64,000 nucleotides of DNA from Halomonas sp. M4R1S46. GTDB taxonomy: Bacteria; Pseudomonadota; Gammaproteobacteria; Pseudomonadales; Halomonadaceae. The notes under the pieces are model-generated. The model made no database searches, had not been told where the DNA came from, and worked only from the letters and a program-made list of their open reading frames with translations. Positions 1-7,403 of this stretch are shown one piece after another. The stretch spans positions 2,046,001-2,110,000 of the forward strand of contig NZ_CP107008.1 of NCBI RefSeq assembly GCF_025725685.1, written 5' to 3'. Within the stretch, counting starts at the first letter, position 1, and the number at the start of each line of letters is the position of its first letter. The position numbers and the translations under genes were made by a program.

Positions 1-32
1 GCATATCGCATGGAAGGCCTCGTCGTAAACGT

Positions 33-58
33 GCTGGCCCCGCCGTAGCGGGGCCAGC
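33..58 (-). terminator. Hairpin terminator of the BI-1 family gene
   Basis: A perfect 10-bp stem (GCTGGCCCCG with CGGGGCCAGC) and a 6-nt loop lies about 30 nt past the stop codon of the leftward BI-1 gene. The tail on the leftward transcript has only a short T run (ACGTTT), so it may be a weak intrinsic terminator or a 3'-end stabilising hairpin. Confidence 0.6.
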
Positions 59-87
59 CATGCGCGTGCCTCGGGGAGCCGCGGCGA

Positions 88-756
88 TCAGTCCTGGCTC
101 ATGATCCCCAGCAGGGAGAGCAGGCTGATGAAGAGGTTGTAGATCGACACATAGAGGGTGATGGTGGCGAGGATGTAGTTGGTCTCGCCGGCCCGATGCA
201 CGATCTCGCTGGTCTGGTAGAGGATGGCCGCGGAGGCGAAGAGCACGAAACCGGCGGAAACCATCAGCGAGAGGGTCGGGATCTGGAAGAGCAGCGCGGC
301 GACCATGGCGAGGACCAGCACGATGGCGCCCGCCATCAGGAAGTTGGCGAGGAAGCTGAAGTCCTTGCGGGTCACCAGGGCGACGGCCGAGAGACCGAAG
401 AAGGTCAGGCCGGTCAGGCCCAGGGCCGTCATGATCAGCTGGGCGCCGTTGGGCAGCGTCAGGTAGGCAGTGAGGATCGGCCCCAGGGTGAAGCCCATGA
501 AGCCGGTGAAGGCGAAGGTCGCCAGCAGGCCGGCCGCAGAGTTGGCGGTCTTGTGGACCAGGAACATCAGGCCGTAGGCACCGATGAAGAACACCAGGAT
601 ATTCATCTGCTGAATGCCCAGGGCCATGGCGCCCCCCGCCGTGATGGCGGAGAACAGCAGCGTCATCGCCAGCAGACCGTAGGTGTTTCGCAACACCTTG
701 TTGGTGCTGACGGCCTGCGTCTGCTGACTCGTCACTCGCGTGTCTTGGTAAGCCAT
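88..756 (-). CDS. Bax inhibitor-1 / YccA family integral membrane protein
   Basis: The 222-aa product begins MAYQDTRVTS and then has about seven closely spaced hydrophobic segments, the pattern and length of bacterial BI-1 (UPF0005, YccA/YbhL) proteins. YccA of E. coli binds the FtsH-HflKC protease, and other family members behave as leak channels; which applies here is unknown. A longer reading frame continues upstream, but an AGGGAG ribosome site about 11 nt before this ATG and the family's usual N-terminus fix the start at 756. It is a single-gene unit followed by a strong hairpin. The family assignment is firm; the physiological role is inference. Confidence 0.9.
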   Translation of the reverse strand: MAYQDTRVTSQQTQAVSTNKVLRNTYGLLAMTLLFSAITAGGAMALGIQQMNILVFFIGAYGLMFLVHKTANSAAGLLATFAFTGFMGFTLGPILTAYLTLPNGAQLIMTALGLTGLTFFGLSAVALVTRKDFSFLANFLMAGAIVLVLAMVAALLFQIPTLSLMVSAGFVLFASAAILYQTSEIVHRAGETNYILATITLYVSIYNLFISLLSLLGIMSQD

Positions 757-845
757 TGATCCAGTGCTCCCTATTAGTGGACCGTTCTCATGGATACAGG
801 ATGCCGCTTGCCGGTTCCCGACGCAAGCGCCGGCCTTGTCGGGTT

Positions 846-1289
846 TCAACGACAATTCTGCGCCGGCGGGGCCGCCAGCAGCCGTCGGGCGATCTCGGCC
901 GCGGGCCCGCACACCGTGTCGCCCGCGGCCTCGAGGCCGGCGAGATCCAGCCAGCATAGCGCCTCGGCATCGCCGCCGGCCACCGCCTCACCGCCCCGCC
1001 AGTCGACCCGCAGCACGACGATGACGAAGTGGGCGCGGAGTGCTCCCTGGCTGTCCCGGTCGAACACATCCAGCGCCGTCACCACCTCACGCACACGCCC
1101 CTCGACGCCGGTCTCCTCGCGCAGCTCGCGCCTCACCGCCTGGTGCAGCGACTCGCCGGGCTCCACCTTGCCCCCCGGCAGGGCCAGGCGGCCGGCGTTG
1201 GGGGGATGGGCGCGCCGCACCATCAGGAGCCGGGCATCGCGGACCACTGCCGCCGACACCGCCACCCTTGGCCACTGGGTCCCGCTCAT
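846..1289 (-). CDS. Nudix hydrolase
   Basis: The 147-aa protein carries a complete Nudix box at about residues 39-61 (GGKVEPGES, then REL and REETG), which coordinates Mg2+ to cleave nucleoside diphosphates linked to another group. The N-terminal strand (RVAVSAAVVRDARLLMV) and overall size match the small ADP-ribose pyrophosphatase/MutT-like subgroup. The substrate cannot be read from the sequence. It is transcribed leftwards, 89 nt upstream of the BI-1 gene, with a GAGG-type ribosome site before its ATG. It could be a housecleaning enzyme for oxidised nucleotides or act on ADP-ribose or NADH. Confidence 0.88.
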   Translation of the reverse strand: MSGTQWPRVAVSAAVVRDARLLMVRRAHPPNAGRLALPGGKVEPGESLHQAVRRELREETGVEGRVREVVTALDVFDRDSQGALRAHFVIVVLRVDWRGGEAVAGGDAEALCWLDLAGLEAAGDTVCGPAAEIARRLLAAPPAQNCR

Positions 1290-1358
1290 GCCCTACCTCG
1301 GCGCCAGCGGCCGCCCGGCAGGACGGTATCCGGATAACACCTTGATCGCACGACGGTC

Positions 1359-1386
1359 TTGACCTCCATGGAAAAACTGGTAGGAT
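1359..1386 (+). promoter_or_regulatory. Probable sigma-70 promoter of tRNA-Ser
   Basis: TTGACC at 1359-1364 and TAGGAT at 1381-1386 are separated by 16 bp, and the predicted start lies a few bases before the tRNA 5' end at 1402. Both hexamers match the consensus at four or more positions. Confidence 0.6.
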
Positions 1387-1401
1387 GCATCGCCGTGAGC
1401 C

Positions 1402-1491
1402 GGAGGGATGGCAGAGCGGTTGAATGCACCGGTCTTGAAAACCGGCGAAGGTGAGAGCCTTCCCAGGGTTCGAATCCCTGTCCCTCCGCCA
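1402..1491 (+). tRNA. tRNA-Ser (anticodon TGA)
   Basis: The 90-nt sequence folds as a class II tRNA. The acceptor stem GGAGGGA pairs with TCCCTCC, followed by discriminator G and an encoded CCA at 1489-1491. The anticodon stem CCGGT/ACCGG closes the loop CTTGAAA with TGA at 1436-1438. There is a long variable arm and a T-loop GGTTCGAATCC. Anticodon TGA reads UCA and related serine codons. Its 3' end is the integration site of the adjacent element: the last 17 nt of the gene lie inside the 21-bp repeat that recurs at 9960-9980. Integration leaves the mature tRNA intact. Confidence 0.97.
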
Positions 1492-1495
1492 CTTC
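1475..1495 (+). repeat. attL: left direct repeat of the integrated element
   Basis: This 21-bp sequence spans the 3' part of tRNA-Ser and 4 nt beyond CCA. It is repeated without mismatch at 9960-9980. The sequences diverge on both sides, as expected of the core of an integrase attachment site. Confidence 0.92.
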
Positions 1496-1501
1496 GACTT
1501 C

Positions 1502-1548
1502 AAGGGCATGTTTTCGAGGCTTTTCAATAGCTTAGAAGACATGCCCTT
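1502..1548. other. Inverted repeat just inside attL
   Basis: AAGGGCATGT at 1502-1511 and ACATGCCCTT at 1539-1548 form a perfect 10-bp stem with a 27-nt loop. It lies directly after the tRNA and could replace the terminator that integration displaced, or be a protein site in the attachment region. It has no clear T tract. Confidence 0.45.
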
Positions 1549-1555
1549 TCGCTTA

Positions 1556-1578
1556 TTTACCACATGTGTTTACCACAT
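1556..1578 (+). repeat. Left pair of probable integrase arm-type sites
   Basis: TTTACCACAT occurs at 1556-1565 and again at 1569-1578 in the same orientation. A matching pair is found at the other end of the element (9875-9884, 9888-9897). Short direct repeats flanking the core at both ends are typical of arm-binding sites of lambda-type integrases. Confidence 0.65.
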
Positions 1579-1629
1579 CGCTTTTCCCCTGAGCGCTAGC
1601 AACAGTGTTGCGCGCGCAGCAAGCGAGGC

Positions 1630-1827
1630 CTAGCTGCTCTCTTTGCCTTCAATGAGTATACGCGCAGCGTAGTCCCTTAGCTGCTCATCGCTCATTCCTG
1701 TGACTGTATCTCCAACCCAGTCCACCACTACTGGTCGCTCAAAACCGTCTGAAAGCACTTCAATAGCTTTCACTTGAACCCCGCCTGTATCACCGCGAAT
1801 GACTCGGATGTTTTTGATTTCCGCCAT
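1630..1827 (-). CDS. Small hypothetical protein of the element
   Basis: A 65-aa, mildly acidic protein starting MAEIKNIRVI, with predicted beta strands (VQVKAIEVL, PVVVDWVGD) and a C-terminal helix (SDEQLRDYAARIL). An AAGG ribosome site lies before the ATG at 1827. The frame is open further upstream but those codons lack a ribosome site. It is transcribed towards the left end of the element. I do not recognise the family. Its codon use is less GC-rich than the flanking chromosome, in keeping with horizontal acquisition. Confidence 0.6.
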   Translation of the reverse strand: MAEIKNIRVIRGDTGGVQVKAIEVLSDGFERPVVVDWVGDTVTGMSDEQLRDYAARILIEGKESS

Positions 1828-2009
1828 GGCTAACAACCTTATGCTATGTGTGAAACTCGATGATAGCACAGGACTATCGATTTGCATATGCTCGATTGAT
1901 TTTTCAGTGTTGACATTGTCCGCACACCCTCATCAAAGACGCTTCAGGTCGCACCCAGCAAAATGACTACTAGCTGAACCTGCCTAGTCGCATCGCTAAT
2001 AACCATTCA

Positions 2010-2262
2010 TCATTGAACGCCAGCACTTACCTTGGCAGCCCGATAGGCCCGATTCACGGATGCTGGTGAGATGTCGAAGTATTCTGCCAAGGCCTTATCT
2101 GAAACAGAGCGGCCAAGTAGCAGCAAAAACAAATCACCCCAGCACGAAGTCACACCTCGCCCGTTTTCTTGTCCATCTCCTGGCCTGTCTCTGGTTCGCA
2201 AAAACAAACCGAGGCACACAGACGAGCAAATAATCTGCAAGCTGTGCGTCCCCGGCGTCCAT
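2010..2262 (-). pseudogene. Possible frameshifted helix-turn-helix gene remnant
   Basis: Two short leftward frames look like pieces of one protein. One (2134-2262, start ATG at 2262) begins MDAGDAQLADYLLV. The other (2010-2153) ends with a convincing helix-turn-helix, KALAEYFDISPASVNRAYRA. They overlap in different frames, so one indel near 2140-2200 would join them. The second could alternatively be a free-standing 47-aa protein from the GTG at 2153. A small DNA-binding regulator beside a recombinase would make sense, but this is a tentative reconstruction. The rest of 1828-2450 shows no other gene. Confidence 0.35.
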
Positions 2263-2450
2263 CCTGTCGAACCTCGTCGATCTGCCTGTCGATGGGCCTC
2301 TGACCCCGTGACCATTAGGGTGCACCTCAGCGAGCACGATCCAAGGCGCCCTGTATCCGTATTCACATACATAGGTTGACCACCCTAGCGAGCACACCTA
2401 TTGTGAACATACCCAAGCGAATACAGTGCTCGACAAGGGAGTGAACGACG

Positions 2451-3080
2451 ATGGCTTACATCCGTGCCTACCTCCGTGCCTCCACCGATGACCAGAACGC
2501 CAGCCGTGCCCGTGAGGCGCTGACCAGCTTCACCAGCGAGAAGGGAGTGACTGTCGCTTCGTGGTACATCGAGAACGCCAGCGGGACCAAGGCTGACCGG
2601 ACTGAGCTCGCGCGACTCATTGACGACGCTCACCCCGGCGACGTTCTGCTGGTCGAGCAGGTGGACCGACTGACGCGCCTGACGAAAGGCGACTGGGACA
2701 GGCTCAAGGGCGCCATCCAGAGCGCGGGTCTTCGGGTCGTCTCCCTGGACCTACCGACGAGCCACGCGGCGCTGACCGTGGGCAACGGTGACGACTTCAC
2801 CGGGCGGATGCTCGATGCGGTGAACGCCATGCTCCTCGACATGCTGGCGGCAGTCGCTCGCAAGGACTACGAGGACAGGCGTAGGCGTCAGGCCCAGGGC
2901 ATCGAGAAGGCCAAGCAGGATGGCCGCTACAAGGGCCGTCCGGTGAATGAGGAACTACATCGGCGGGTCATGGAGCTTCGGGAGCAAGGCTTCAGTGTCC
3001 GCAAGACTGCCGACATCGTGGGCTGTGGTGTCAGCACCGTCCAACGCGCCATGAAGCGAGCCGAGCACCCCGCCCAGTGA
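2451..3080 (+). CDS. Serine recombinase (resolvase/invertase family)
   Basis: The 209-aa protein begins with the family's catalytic segment: YLRAS with Arg9 and nucleophile Ser11, followed by TDDQN. The VEQVDRLTR motif follows at about residues 65-75, then the long dimerisation helix and a C-terminal Hin-type helix-turn-helix at about 165-200. Length is normal for Tn3-resolvase/Hin-type enzymes, which cut and rejoin DNA through a 5'-phosphoserine link. GGGAGTGA stands 7 nt before the ATG. Its partner sites are not identified; the repeats at 3784-3923 or 7404-7687 are candidates. It may resolve multimers of an excised circle, invert a segment, or act in excision. Confidence 0.9.
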   Translation: MAYIRAYLRASTDDQNASRAREALTSFTSEKGVTVASWYIENASGTKADRTELARLIDDAHPGDVLLVEQVDRLTRLTKGDWDRLKGAIQSAGLRVVSLDLPTSHAALTVGNGDDFTGRMLDAVNAMLLDMLAAVARKDYEDRRRRQAQGIEKAKQDGRYKGRPVNEELHRRVMELREQGFSVRKTADIVGCGVSTVQRAMKRAEHPAQ

Positions 3081-3108
3081 GGGACATCGAGCAGCGGAAC
3101 ACCGAGGC

Positions 3109-3132
3109 GGGGCCAAGTGGTCCTGCTTTTTT
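3109..3132 (+). terminator. Terminator after the serine recombinase gene
   Basis: A short GC stem (GGGCC with GGTCC, one G-T pair, loop AAGT) is followed by TGC and six T residues, 28 nt after the recombinase stop codon. Confidence 0.55.
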
Positions 3133-3413
3133 GTGTCGGCTTGAAGCCATCCCTTGGCGCATCGGTTGTCACCGGGAGCCAGTCAGCGCGGGCAATCCGA
3201 GGGAAGCCAATCCATCCCTTGTCGAATCAGAATCGATAGAGGATAAATTCCTTTATAATCAATGCTTTACTTATGTGCGGTATGCCCTGTAGCGTGCCCG
3301 CTGCTGGCGCTCACCGGAGTTCGTGAGCAGTGTTCTGCGAACATACGAAGAACGAGGATTCTTCTTACAGAGGGCGCCAAGGACTACCACCAGACAGCAA
3401 GGAGCCAAAGGCA
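3133..3413. other. Non-coding stretch with a -10-like TATAAT
   Basis: No convincing gene is seen. It contains a perfect TATAAT at 3254-3259 without a good -35 at normal distance, in an AT-rich pocket. A small hairpin follows (GCTCAC 3309-3314 with GTGAGC 3323-3328). It may hold the promoter and leader of the small membrane-protein gene that begins at 3414. Confidence 0.35.
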
Positions 3414-3593
3414 ATGCGGATCGAGTTAACACGCTGGGGCATGGAGCTGGCCATCATGGGATTGATCGTCAGGCTGGTCGCGGGAGATGTCTTCCTGCGG
3501 GTGCCGATGGTCGGGCTGCTCGCCTGGAACCAATGCGGCCTGTCCCTGGATCGTTGGGCGGATGCCAAGGGTGATCCGGTGCTCAGGTACTGA
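3414..3593 (+). CDS. Small membrane protein (hypothetical)
   Basis: A 59-aa frame starting MRIELTRWGMELAIMG with one or two hydrophobic stretches (ELAIMGLIVRLVAGDVF and VPMVGLLAW) and a polar C-terminus. AAGGAG lies 9 nt before the ATG, which is why I choose this start. No family is recognised. Many small mobile elements carry such proteins, but nothing specific indicates its job. Confidence 0.5.
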   Translation: MRIELTRWGMELAIMGLIVRLVAGDVFLRVPMVGLLAWNQCGLSLDRWADAKGDPVLRY

Positions 3594-4092
3594 CGATCAG
3601 TCACGGGGGATGGGTGCCGGTGTCGTTCATCCCCCCGGTGGGTGCCTCGAAGATCGACTTTCAGCCCCCACCATGCGCCAGCTCGGGGCGGGGTACGGGG
3701 AAGCGCGTTCCTTTTATACACTCAATCACCGGCTCAGATGTGCGCCACAAAATGGCCGGGGGTGTACCGGAAGATCATCGGTAGGAGTCCCGTTCCTCCA
3801 GCTCAAGGACGGACACACGGAGTCGAAGACGTGCCGGTGAACGTCGTCCTCGACGCGAACGTCTGCGGGTAGGAGTCCCATCGGAGTCCCGTTCCTCTGG
3901 CTCAGCGACGTACACACGGAGTCAGGGGGACGCGGGTGGATCACGTCCCGGTGTGTCTACTGTCCGCGCCACCGTGGCACGTTCTCAGCTTGAGATCATG
4001 CGATGGCGCCATGTGAGCAAATCGGCAGGGCCAACGCCTTGATGGTCTGCCAGATTTCGCGAGAGACCGCCACCACCACCACCGAGATGACC
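3594..4092. other. Non-coding stretch with imperfect repeats
   Basis: No supported gene. It starts with a loose GGGGGAT/ATCCCCC inverted repeat near 3605-3640 and contains a 41-bp direct repeat (separate entry). A short leftward frame through the repeats gives the duplicated peptide pattern DSVC-SLS-RNGTP, but it has no ribosome site and I do not count it as a gene. Confidence 0.4.
3784..3923 (+). repeat. Pair of 41-bp direct repeats
   Basis: Copies at 3784-3824 and 3883-3923 match at 36 of 41 positions, both beginning GGAGTCCCGTTCCT and ending ACACACGGAGTC. A third partial GGAGTCCCA starts at 3872. The 99-bp spacing and location between the serine recombinase and the antirepressor genes suggest a recombinase or regulator site. 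Confidence 0.65.
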
Positions 4093-4518
4093 ATGAGCAG
4101 CCGTGAGAGCTTCGCTCGAACGCTCAGTGAGATCGCGGAGGTGGTCGAGAAGCGTCACGACAACGTGAAGCGCACCATCGAAATGTTGATGGTTCACGGC
4201 ACGGTCCACCCTCAATCTGAGGACGAACCCTTAACCGACAAGCTGGGCCGTCCCCGCATCACCAAGACCTATCGAGTCAACCAGCGGGACAGCTATGTGA
4301 TCGTCGCCCAGCTTTCCCCTGAGTTCACAGAGCTAGCTCGCCAGAGGCTCGCCGCTCGACTGGTGGACCGTTGGCAGGAGCTGGAGAAGCAGGTAGCCCA
4401 GCCGAAGGTTCCGCACCTTCAACCCGAGCGGTCACACAGACATCGACATGGACATCCGCGTCGTCGACTACGACGGCGAGCCGTGGTTCGTGGCGAAGGA
4501 CGTTTGCGCTGCACTTGA
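4093..4518 (+). CDS. Rha-family phage regulatory domain (frameshifted 3' end)
   Basis: The segment opens MSSRESFARTLSEIAEVVEK, close to the MSSREIAELT-type N-terminus of Rha-family regulators. The hallmark RHDNVKR follows, then GRPRITKTY and the helical RLVDRWQELEKQ ending near 4390. Rha proteins are phage-encoded regulators that interfere with growth when the host lacks particular factors. An upstream in-frame ATG at 4003 is also possible. After about 4405 the frame turns into an Arg/His-rich tail (RSHRHRHGHPRRR) typical of a shifted frame, while the +1 frame there reads straight into a BRO-N domain. The end at 4518 is therefore probably not a natural C-terminus. Confidence 0.7.
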   Translation: MSSRESFARTLSEIAEVVEKRHDNVKRTIEMLMVHGTVHPQSEDEPLTDKLGRPRITKTYRVNQRDSYVIVAQLSPEFTELARQRLAARLVDRWQELEKQVAQPKVPHLQPERSHRHRHGHPRRRLRRRAVVRGEGRLRCT

Positions 4519-4813
4519 GCTTGGATGGGATAGGGCAAACAAGGCTTACGCGCCGAGCCGCATGGTCCGGCACCTGAGCAGCGACGAAAAAGCCAGGAAC
4601 CAGATTGCTAACCGGGGCCAGCGAGTGCTCTTCGTTTCCGAGTCCGGCCTCTACAAGCTGGTCATGCGTTCGGACAAGCCCCAGGCCCGTCCCTTTCAGG
4701 ACTGGGTGACGAAGGTGGTCCTCCCGACCATCCGTAAAGAAGGCGCTTACCTGGCCGGTGAAGAGCACCCATCGAGCGGGTTCTCTTATCTCCCTGAATC
4801 TGCTTTAGGGTGA
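4448..4813 (+). CDS. BRO-N antirepressor domain, lacking N-terminal codons
   Basis: The frame carries a clear BRO-N domain: RVVDYDGEPWFVAKDVCAAL, then FVSESGLYKLVMRS and FQDWVTKVVLPTIRKEG. These domains occur in phage antirepressors and bind DNA. The usual start of the domain (TFN.SGH...) is encoded upstream at 4415-4447 in the same frame. There is no start codon before 4448 and a stop at 4394, so those codons can only be reached from the Rha frame by a +1 shift. The C-terminal KilAC-type domain often found downstream is missing: the protein ends after GEEHPSSGFSYLPESALG. It is likely part of a broken Rha-BRO gene. Confidence 0.65.
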   Translation: MDIRVVDYDGEPWFVAKDVCAALELGWDRANKAYAPSRMVRHLSSDEKARNQIANRGQRVLFVSESGLYKLVMRSDKPQARPFQDWVTKVVLPTIRKEGAYLAGEEHPSSGFSYLPESALG

Positions 4814-4862
4814 GCGTCGCCAGTCGAAGGGGGTAGATCGGATCAATCCCTCGTCAGCGCTC

Positions 4863-5249
4863 TTACAGGTGCTCGCTCTGCCGAGACTCACCGACGAGCA
4901 GATAGAACAGGCCCGCCGCTGCCTCCATGTCCCGCGTCCGCTGTCTGAAAGCCTCACTCGCTGGCGCAAGGCAAGGGCTGGCCTCCCGGTCGTGCCTTAG
5001 ACCGAGTAGTACACGGAGCGCCTGAGAGTCGCCCTTGTCGAGGTCTTCGGGACGGCGCTGAAGAAGGATCGACATGACGGCGGGCGTGACGTGGATACCA
5101 TCCTTGGTCAGATGGACATTGATCCCACGCCGACAGACGGTCTTATAGAGGTGGTGGAGCTTAGTCCGTGGGCTGGCACCCTTGAGTTGTCGGACGGTGT
5201 GTACCTGGATAGGCTTCCTCGAAGCCGTCGCTTCTGCGTCGATGGCCAT
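4863..5249 (-). CDS. Hypothetical protein, co-transcribed with RNase HI
   Basis: A 128-aa, mostly helical, basic protein starting MAIDAEATASRK. The centre (TKLHHLYKTVCRRGINVHLTK-type segment) is Lys/Arg-rich and could touch nucleic acid; the C-terminal half is helical and ends QSEHL. The start at 5249 is chosen because GGGAGG lies about 10 nt upstream, although the frame is open further back through the RNase HI gene. It follows the RNase HI stop codon by 34 nt on the same strand, so the two are probably one transcript. I do not recognise the family. Confidence 0.6.
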   Translation of the reverse strand: MAIDAEATASRKPIQVHTVRQLKGASPRTKLHHLYKTVCRRGINVHLTKDGIHVTPAVMSILLQRRPEDLDKGDSQALRVLLGLRHDREASPCLAPASEAFRQRTRDMEAAAGLFYLLVGESRQSEHL

Positions 5250-5283
5250 GGTGATGCTTGCCTCCCCTGGTCCTGCTTCACTA

Positions 5284-5835
5284 TCACTGCGTCGGGATCG
5301 AGTGGGCGGGAGCCTTGGCCCGTCCGTACTCCCTGATTGACGCGCCTTCAGCGCCAGCCACGGCGAGCGAGTCGGCCAGCTCATTCTCCGGGTGCCCGTC
5401 GTGACCACGGACCCAATGGAAGCGCACGGCGTGGGTCTGAAGCAGAGCATCAATTCGGCGCCATAGATCGGCATTCTTGACGGGTGCCTTGCTGGCCGTC
5501 TTCCAGCCTCGACGCTTCCAGCCGCTCAGCCATTCGGAGGCGCCTTTCTGGACGTACTCACTGTCCGTCGTCAGCTCCACACGGGCGGGCCGCTTCAGGG
5601 CCTCCAGTGCCTTGATGACTGCCATCAGCTCGGCCCGGTTGTTGGTGATTGTGTCGCCCTGGAGCTTACCGGCGATCTTCAGGCGTCGTCCCTGGCCGTT
5701 CATCAGGACAGCACCCCAGCCGCCTTGCGGATTTCTCTGGCCGTTGTTGCTACAGGCGCCGTCCGTGTAGATGGAGATGGTGGGGCGGATGTCGTCGGCT
5801 GGCGCTTCGCTGGCGTGGTCGGTGGGGATGGTCAT
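5284..5835 (-). CDS. Ribonuclease HI, element-borne second copy
   Basis: RNase HI degrades the RNA strand of RNA-DNA hybrids. All four catalytic acidic residues are visible in order: YTDGACSNNG, NNRAELMAV, TTDSEYVQ and, near the end, NELADSLA, with the HWVRGHDGHP loop before the last. The 183-aa product has an N-terminal extension of about 20 residues and a C-terminal tail of about 25 residues beyond the catalytic core. Start 5835 is supported by TGAGGA about 11 nt upstream. A separate chromosomal rnhA lies at 22389-22859, so this copy is not the housekeeping enzyme. Next to a RepL-like gene it may process primers or R-loops during replication of the element. Confidence 0.92.
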   Translation of the reverse strand: MTIPTDHASEAPADDIRPTISIYTDGACSNNGQRNPQGGWGAVLMNGQGRRLKIAGKLQGDTITNNRAELMAVIKALEALKRPARVELTTDSEYVQKGASEWLSGWKRRGWKTASKAPVKNADLWRRIDALLQTHAVRFHWVRGHDGHPENELADSLAVAGAEGASIREYGRAKAPAHSIPTQ

Positions 5836-6380
5836 GGTCGTTGTTTCCTCATTGGTGATTCCCCCTCGGCGAGTCTCCCCCTCACCGGCCCTCGAACCGG
5901 CCCAACGATAGGCCAGCCGATGAGGCACGCGAGGAAGAATCCCGATAAGAGGTTCGAGTGGATGGGCTAGTAGCTGGTCAGCGGGAGAGGCTGACGGAGT
6001 GGTCTGAAGGTGTGGCCGTCGTGGATGGCGGACACGGGCATGGTCACTGACACAAGCGCGGATGCTCTCTGTCAGCGTCATCGGTGGGCCTTCGGTGAGT
6101 GGTGATCGTCATCCAAGATCACCCATCCTCAACGACGCTGAAGGCTGGAAGTGCCGGAGAAGGGATGTTGTGTCAGGACCGAGGCAGCGGGCTTACTGGC
6201 CCGTCTTTAAGTGGATCGGTAGATGCTGGGTTCGGTGTGGGACATGGATTGATTACATGGCCCGAAGAAGCGCCCGGAGGTGGGCCAAGAGTCGGACTTC
6301 AAGAGGTCGCTCGAAGAGTTCCCAAGTAACCTCTATAGATCGCAGATGCTCGGCCCCATGCTACGGGCGTTGAGGAAGAT
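5836..6380. other. Gap between RNase HI and RepL-like gene
   Basis: No firm gene. The RNase HI leader occupies the left edge. A GGGC/GCCC hairpin with a short T tail lies near 6188-6208. A possible short rightward gene begins with ATG at 6257, but its first codons and its best-looking continuation (EVGQESDFKRSLEEF, ending at TAA 6382-6384) are in different frames, so it is either noise or a frameshifted remnant. Confidence 0.35.
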
Positions 6381-7214
6381 TTAAACACACGGCTCATGTG
6401 ATGAACGGGTGGAGAGTGGTTGGCTGTACTTCCTGCTCAACCAGTCGAGCCAGTCCAAGGACGCTTCTTCGAAGATGTCATCGGAAGTCCTCTCGGGGAC
6501 AACGGGGCAAGGCCCTTCTGACATGCCCGTGTGCTTCCTCGCTGCATAGCTCACGGCGTCCAGTGTCCATCTCTGGACCGCCTTTTTGTGTTCACGGCTG
6601 AAGACGCTGGCCGAGCAGTAGGGCCGACGTCCGTCCTCGTCAACGTCATCCCCGCCAGCATGGAAGTATCCACGCCAGCAGATGGTGGGGTTCACGAGGA
6701 TGATGTGGCGACCACGACCGAAAACGTTTTTGCGGCGGAAGCGGATCAGGCCGTTTGCTTCGAACGCCTTGAGATACCCCGAGATGTGGTTGGTGTAGAC
6801 GGCGAGGTGCTCAGCGATGTCGCGGGTATGGTCTTCGAGGATCACATTCCGCGTGACGATCAGGTCACACAGGGCGGTAAACTTCTGGGCTTGGTCCTTC
6901 GTGAGGCTGGAGCCCAAGACCTCTTCCATGGCGGCATCGGTCCAGCGTAGCCGTTCGGACGACCGTCCTTGTTCGATGTTCTTCGTCGTGTTCTCGCCGG
7001 ACCACTCCAGGACCTCCTCCTTGTCGCGGCACTCGTCGAGATGACGTTGCCGGTGGGGAAGGTGTTCTTCGGGTGGAGCTGGGCGCTCGCCGAGAACTTC
7101 CCCGGTGTCCATGTCAACGTCAAGCACTTCGCCTTCTTCGGGGATGAAGACGCCTCGGGTCGAAAGGGTTGCGTCGGTGTTGTCGTGGCGGACAGTGGAT
7201 GTGGTGTTATCCAT
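6381..7214 (-). CDS. Winged-helix protein resembling RepL-type replication initiators
   Basis: The 277-aa protein has an acidic, low-complexity N-terminal third (PEEGEVLDVDMDTGEVLGE) followed by a winged helix at roughly residues 120-200. The latter contains HTRDIAEHLAVYTNHISGYL, the wing FRRKNVFGRGR and the segment ILVNPTICWRGYF. The pattern of an HTH followed by 'NP..-WRG' resembles RepL-like plasmid initiators, but it could equally be a transcriptional regulator. The C-terminal 80 residues are unfamiliar. The ATG at 7214 has TGAGGA 10 nt upstream, and the leader closely resembles that of the RNase HI gene. Just upstream lies the repeat-rich segment 7404-7687. Confidence 0.6.
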   Translation of the reverse strand: MDNTTSTVRHDNTDATLSTRGVFIPEEGEVLDVDMDTGEVLGERPAPPEEHLPHRQRHLDECRDKEEVLEWSGENTTKNIEQGRSSERLRWTDAAMEEVLGSSLTKDQAQKFTALCDLIVTRNVILEDHTRDIAEHLAVYTNHISGYLKAFEANGLIRFRRKNVFGRGRHIILVNPTICWRGYFHAGGDDVDEDGRRPYCSASVFSREHKKAVQRWTLDAVSYAARKHTGMSEGPCPVVPERTSDDIFEEASLDWLDWLSRKYSQPLSTRSSHEPCV

Positions 7215-7403
7215 GATCGTGTCTTCCTCATGAGTGGAACCACTCGACCAGCCGGACCACACACCAGCCCCTGGCCGCAGGACTTCCAACCGGGCACACG
7301 AAAAGCCCAGTCCTACGGTTGGCCGGTGAGTAGCTCCACTGATGAGCGATTGGATAGGTGGTGTGTGATGAGCGGCAGCGGTGGCTGCCTGTGATGCTGG
7401 GGA

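Noticed and set aside
3726..3944. Leftward frame with repeated peptide DSVC-SLS-RNGTP
   Set aside because: It follows from the DNA repeats; no ribosome site and no domain.
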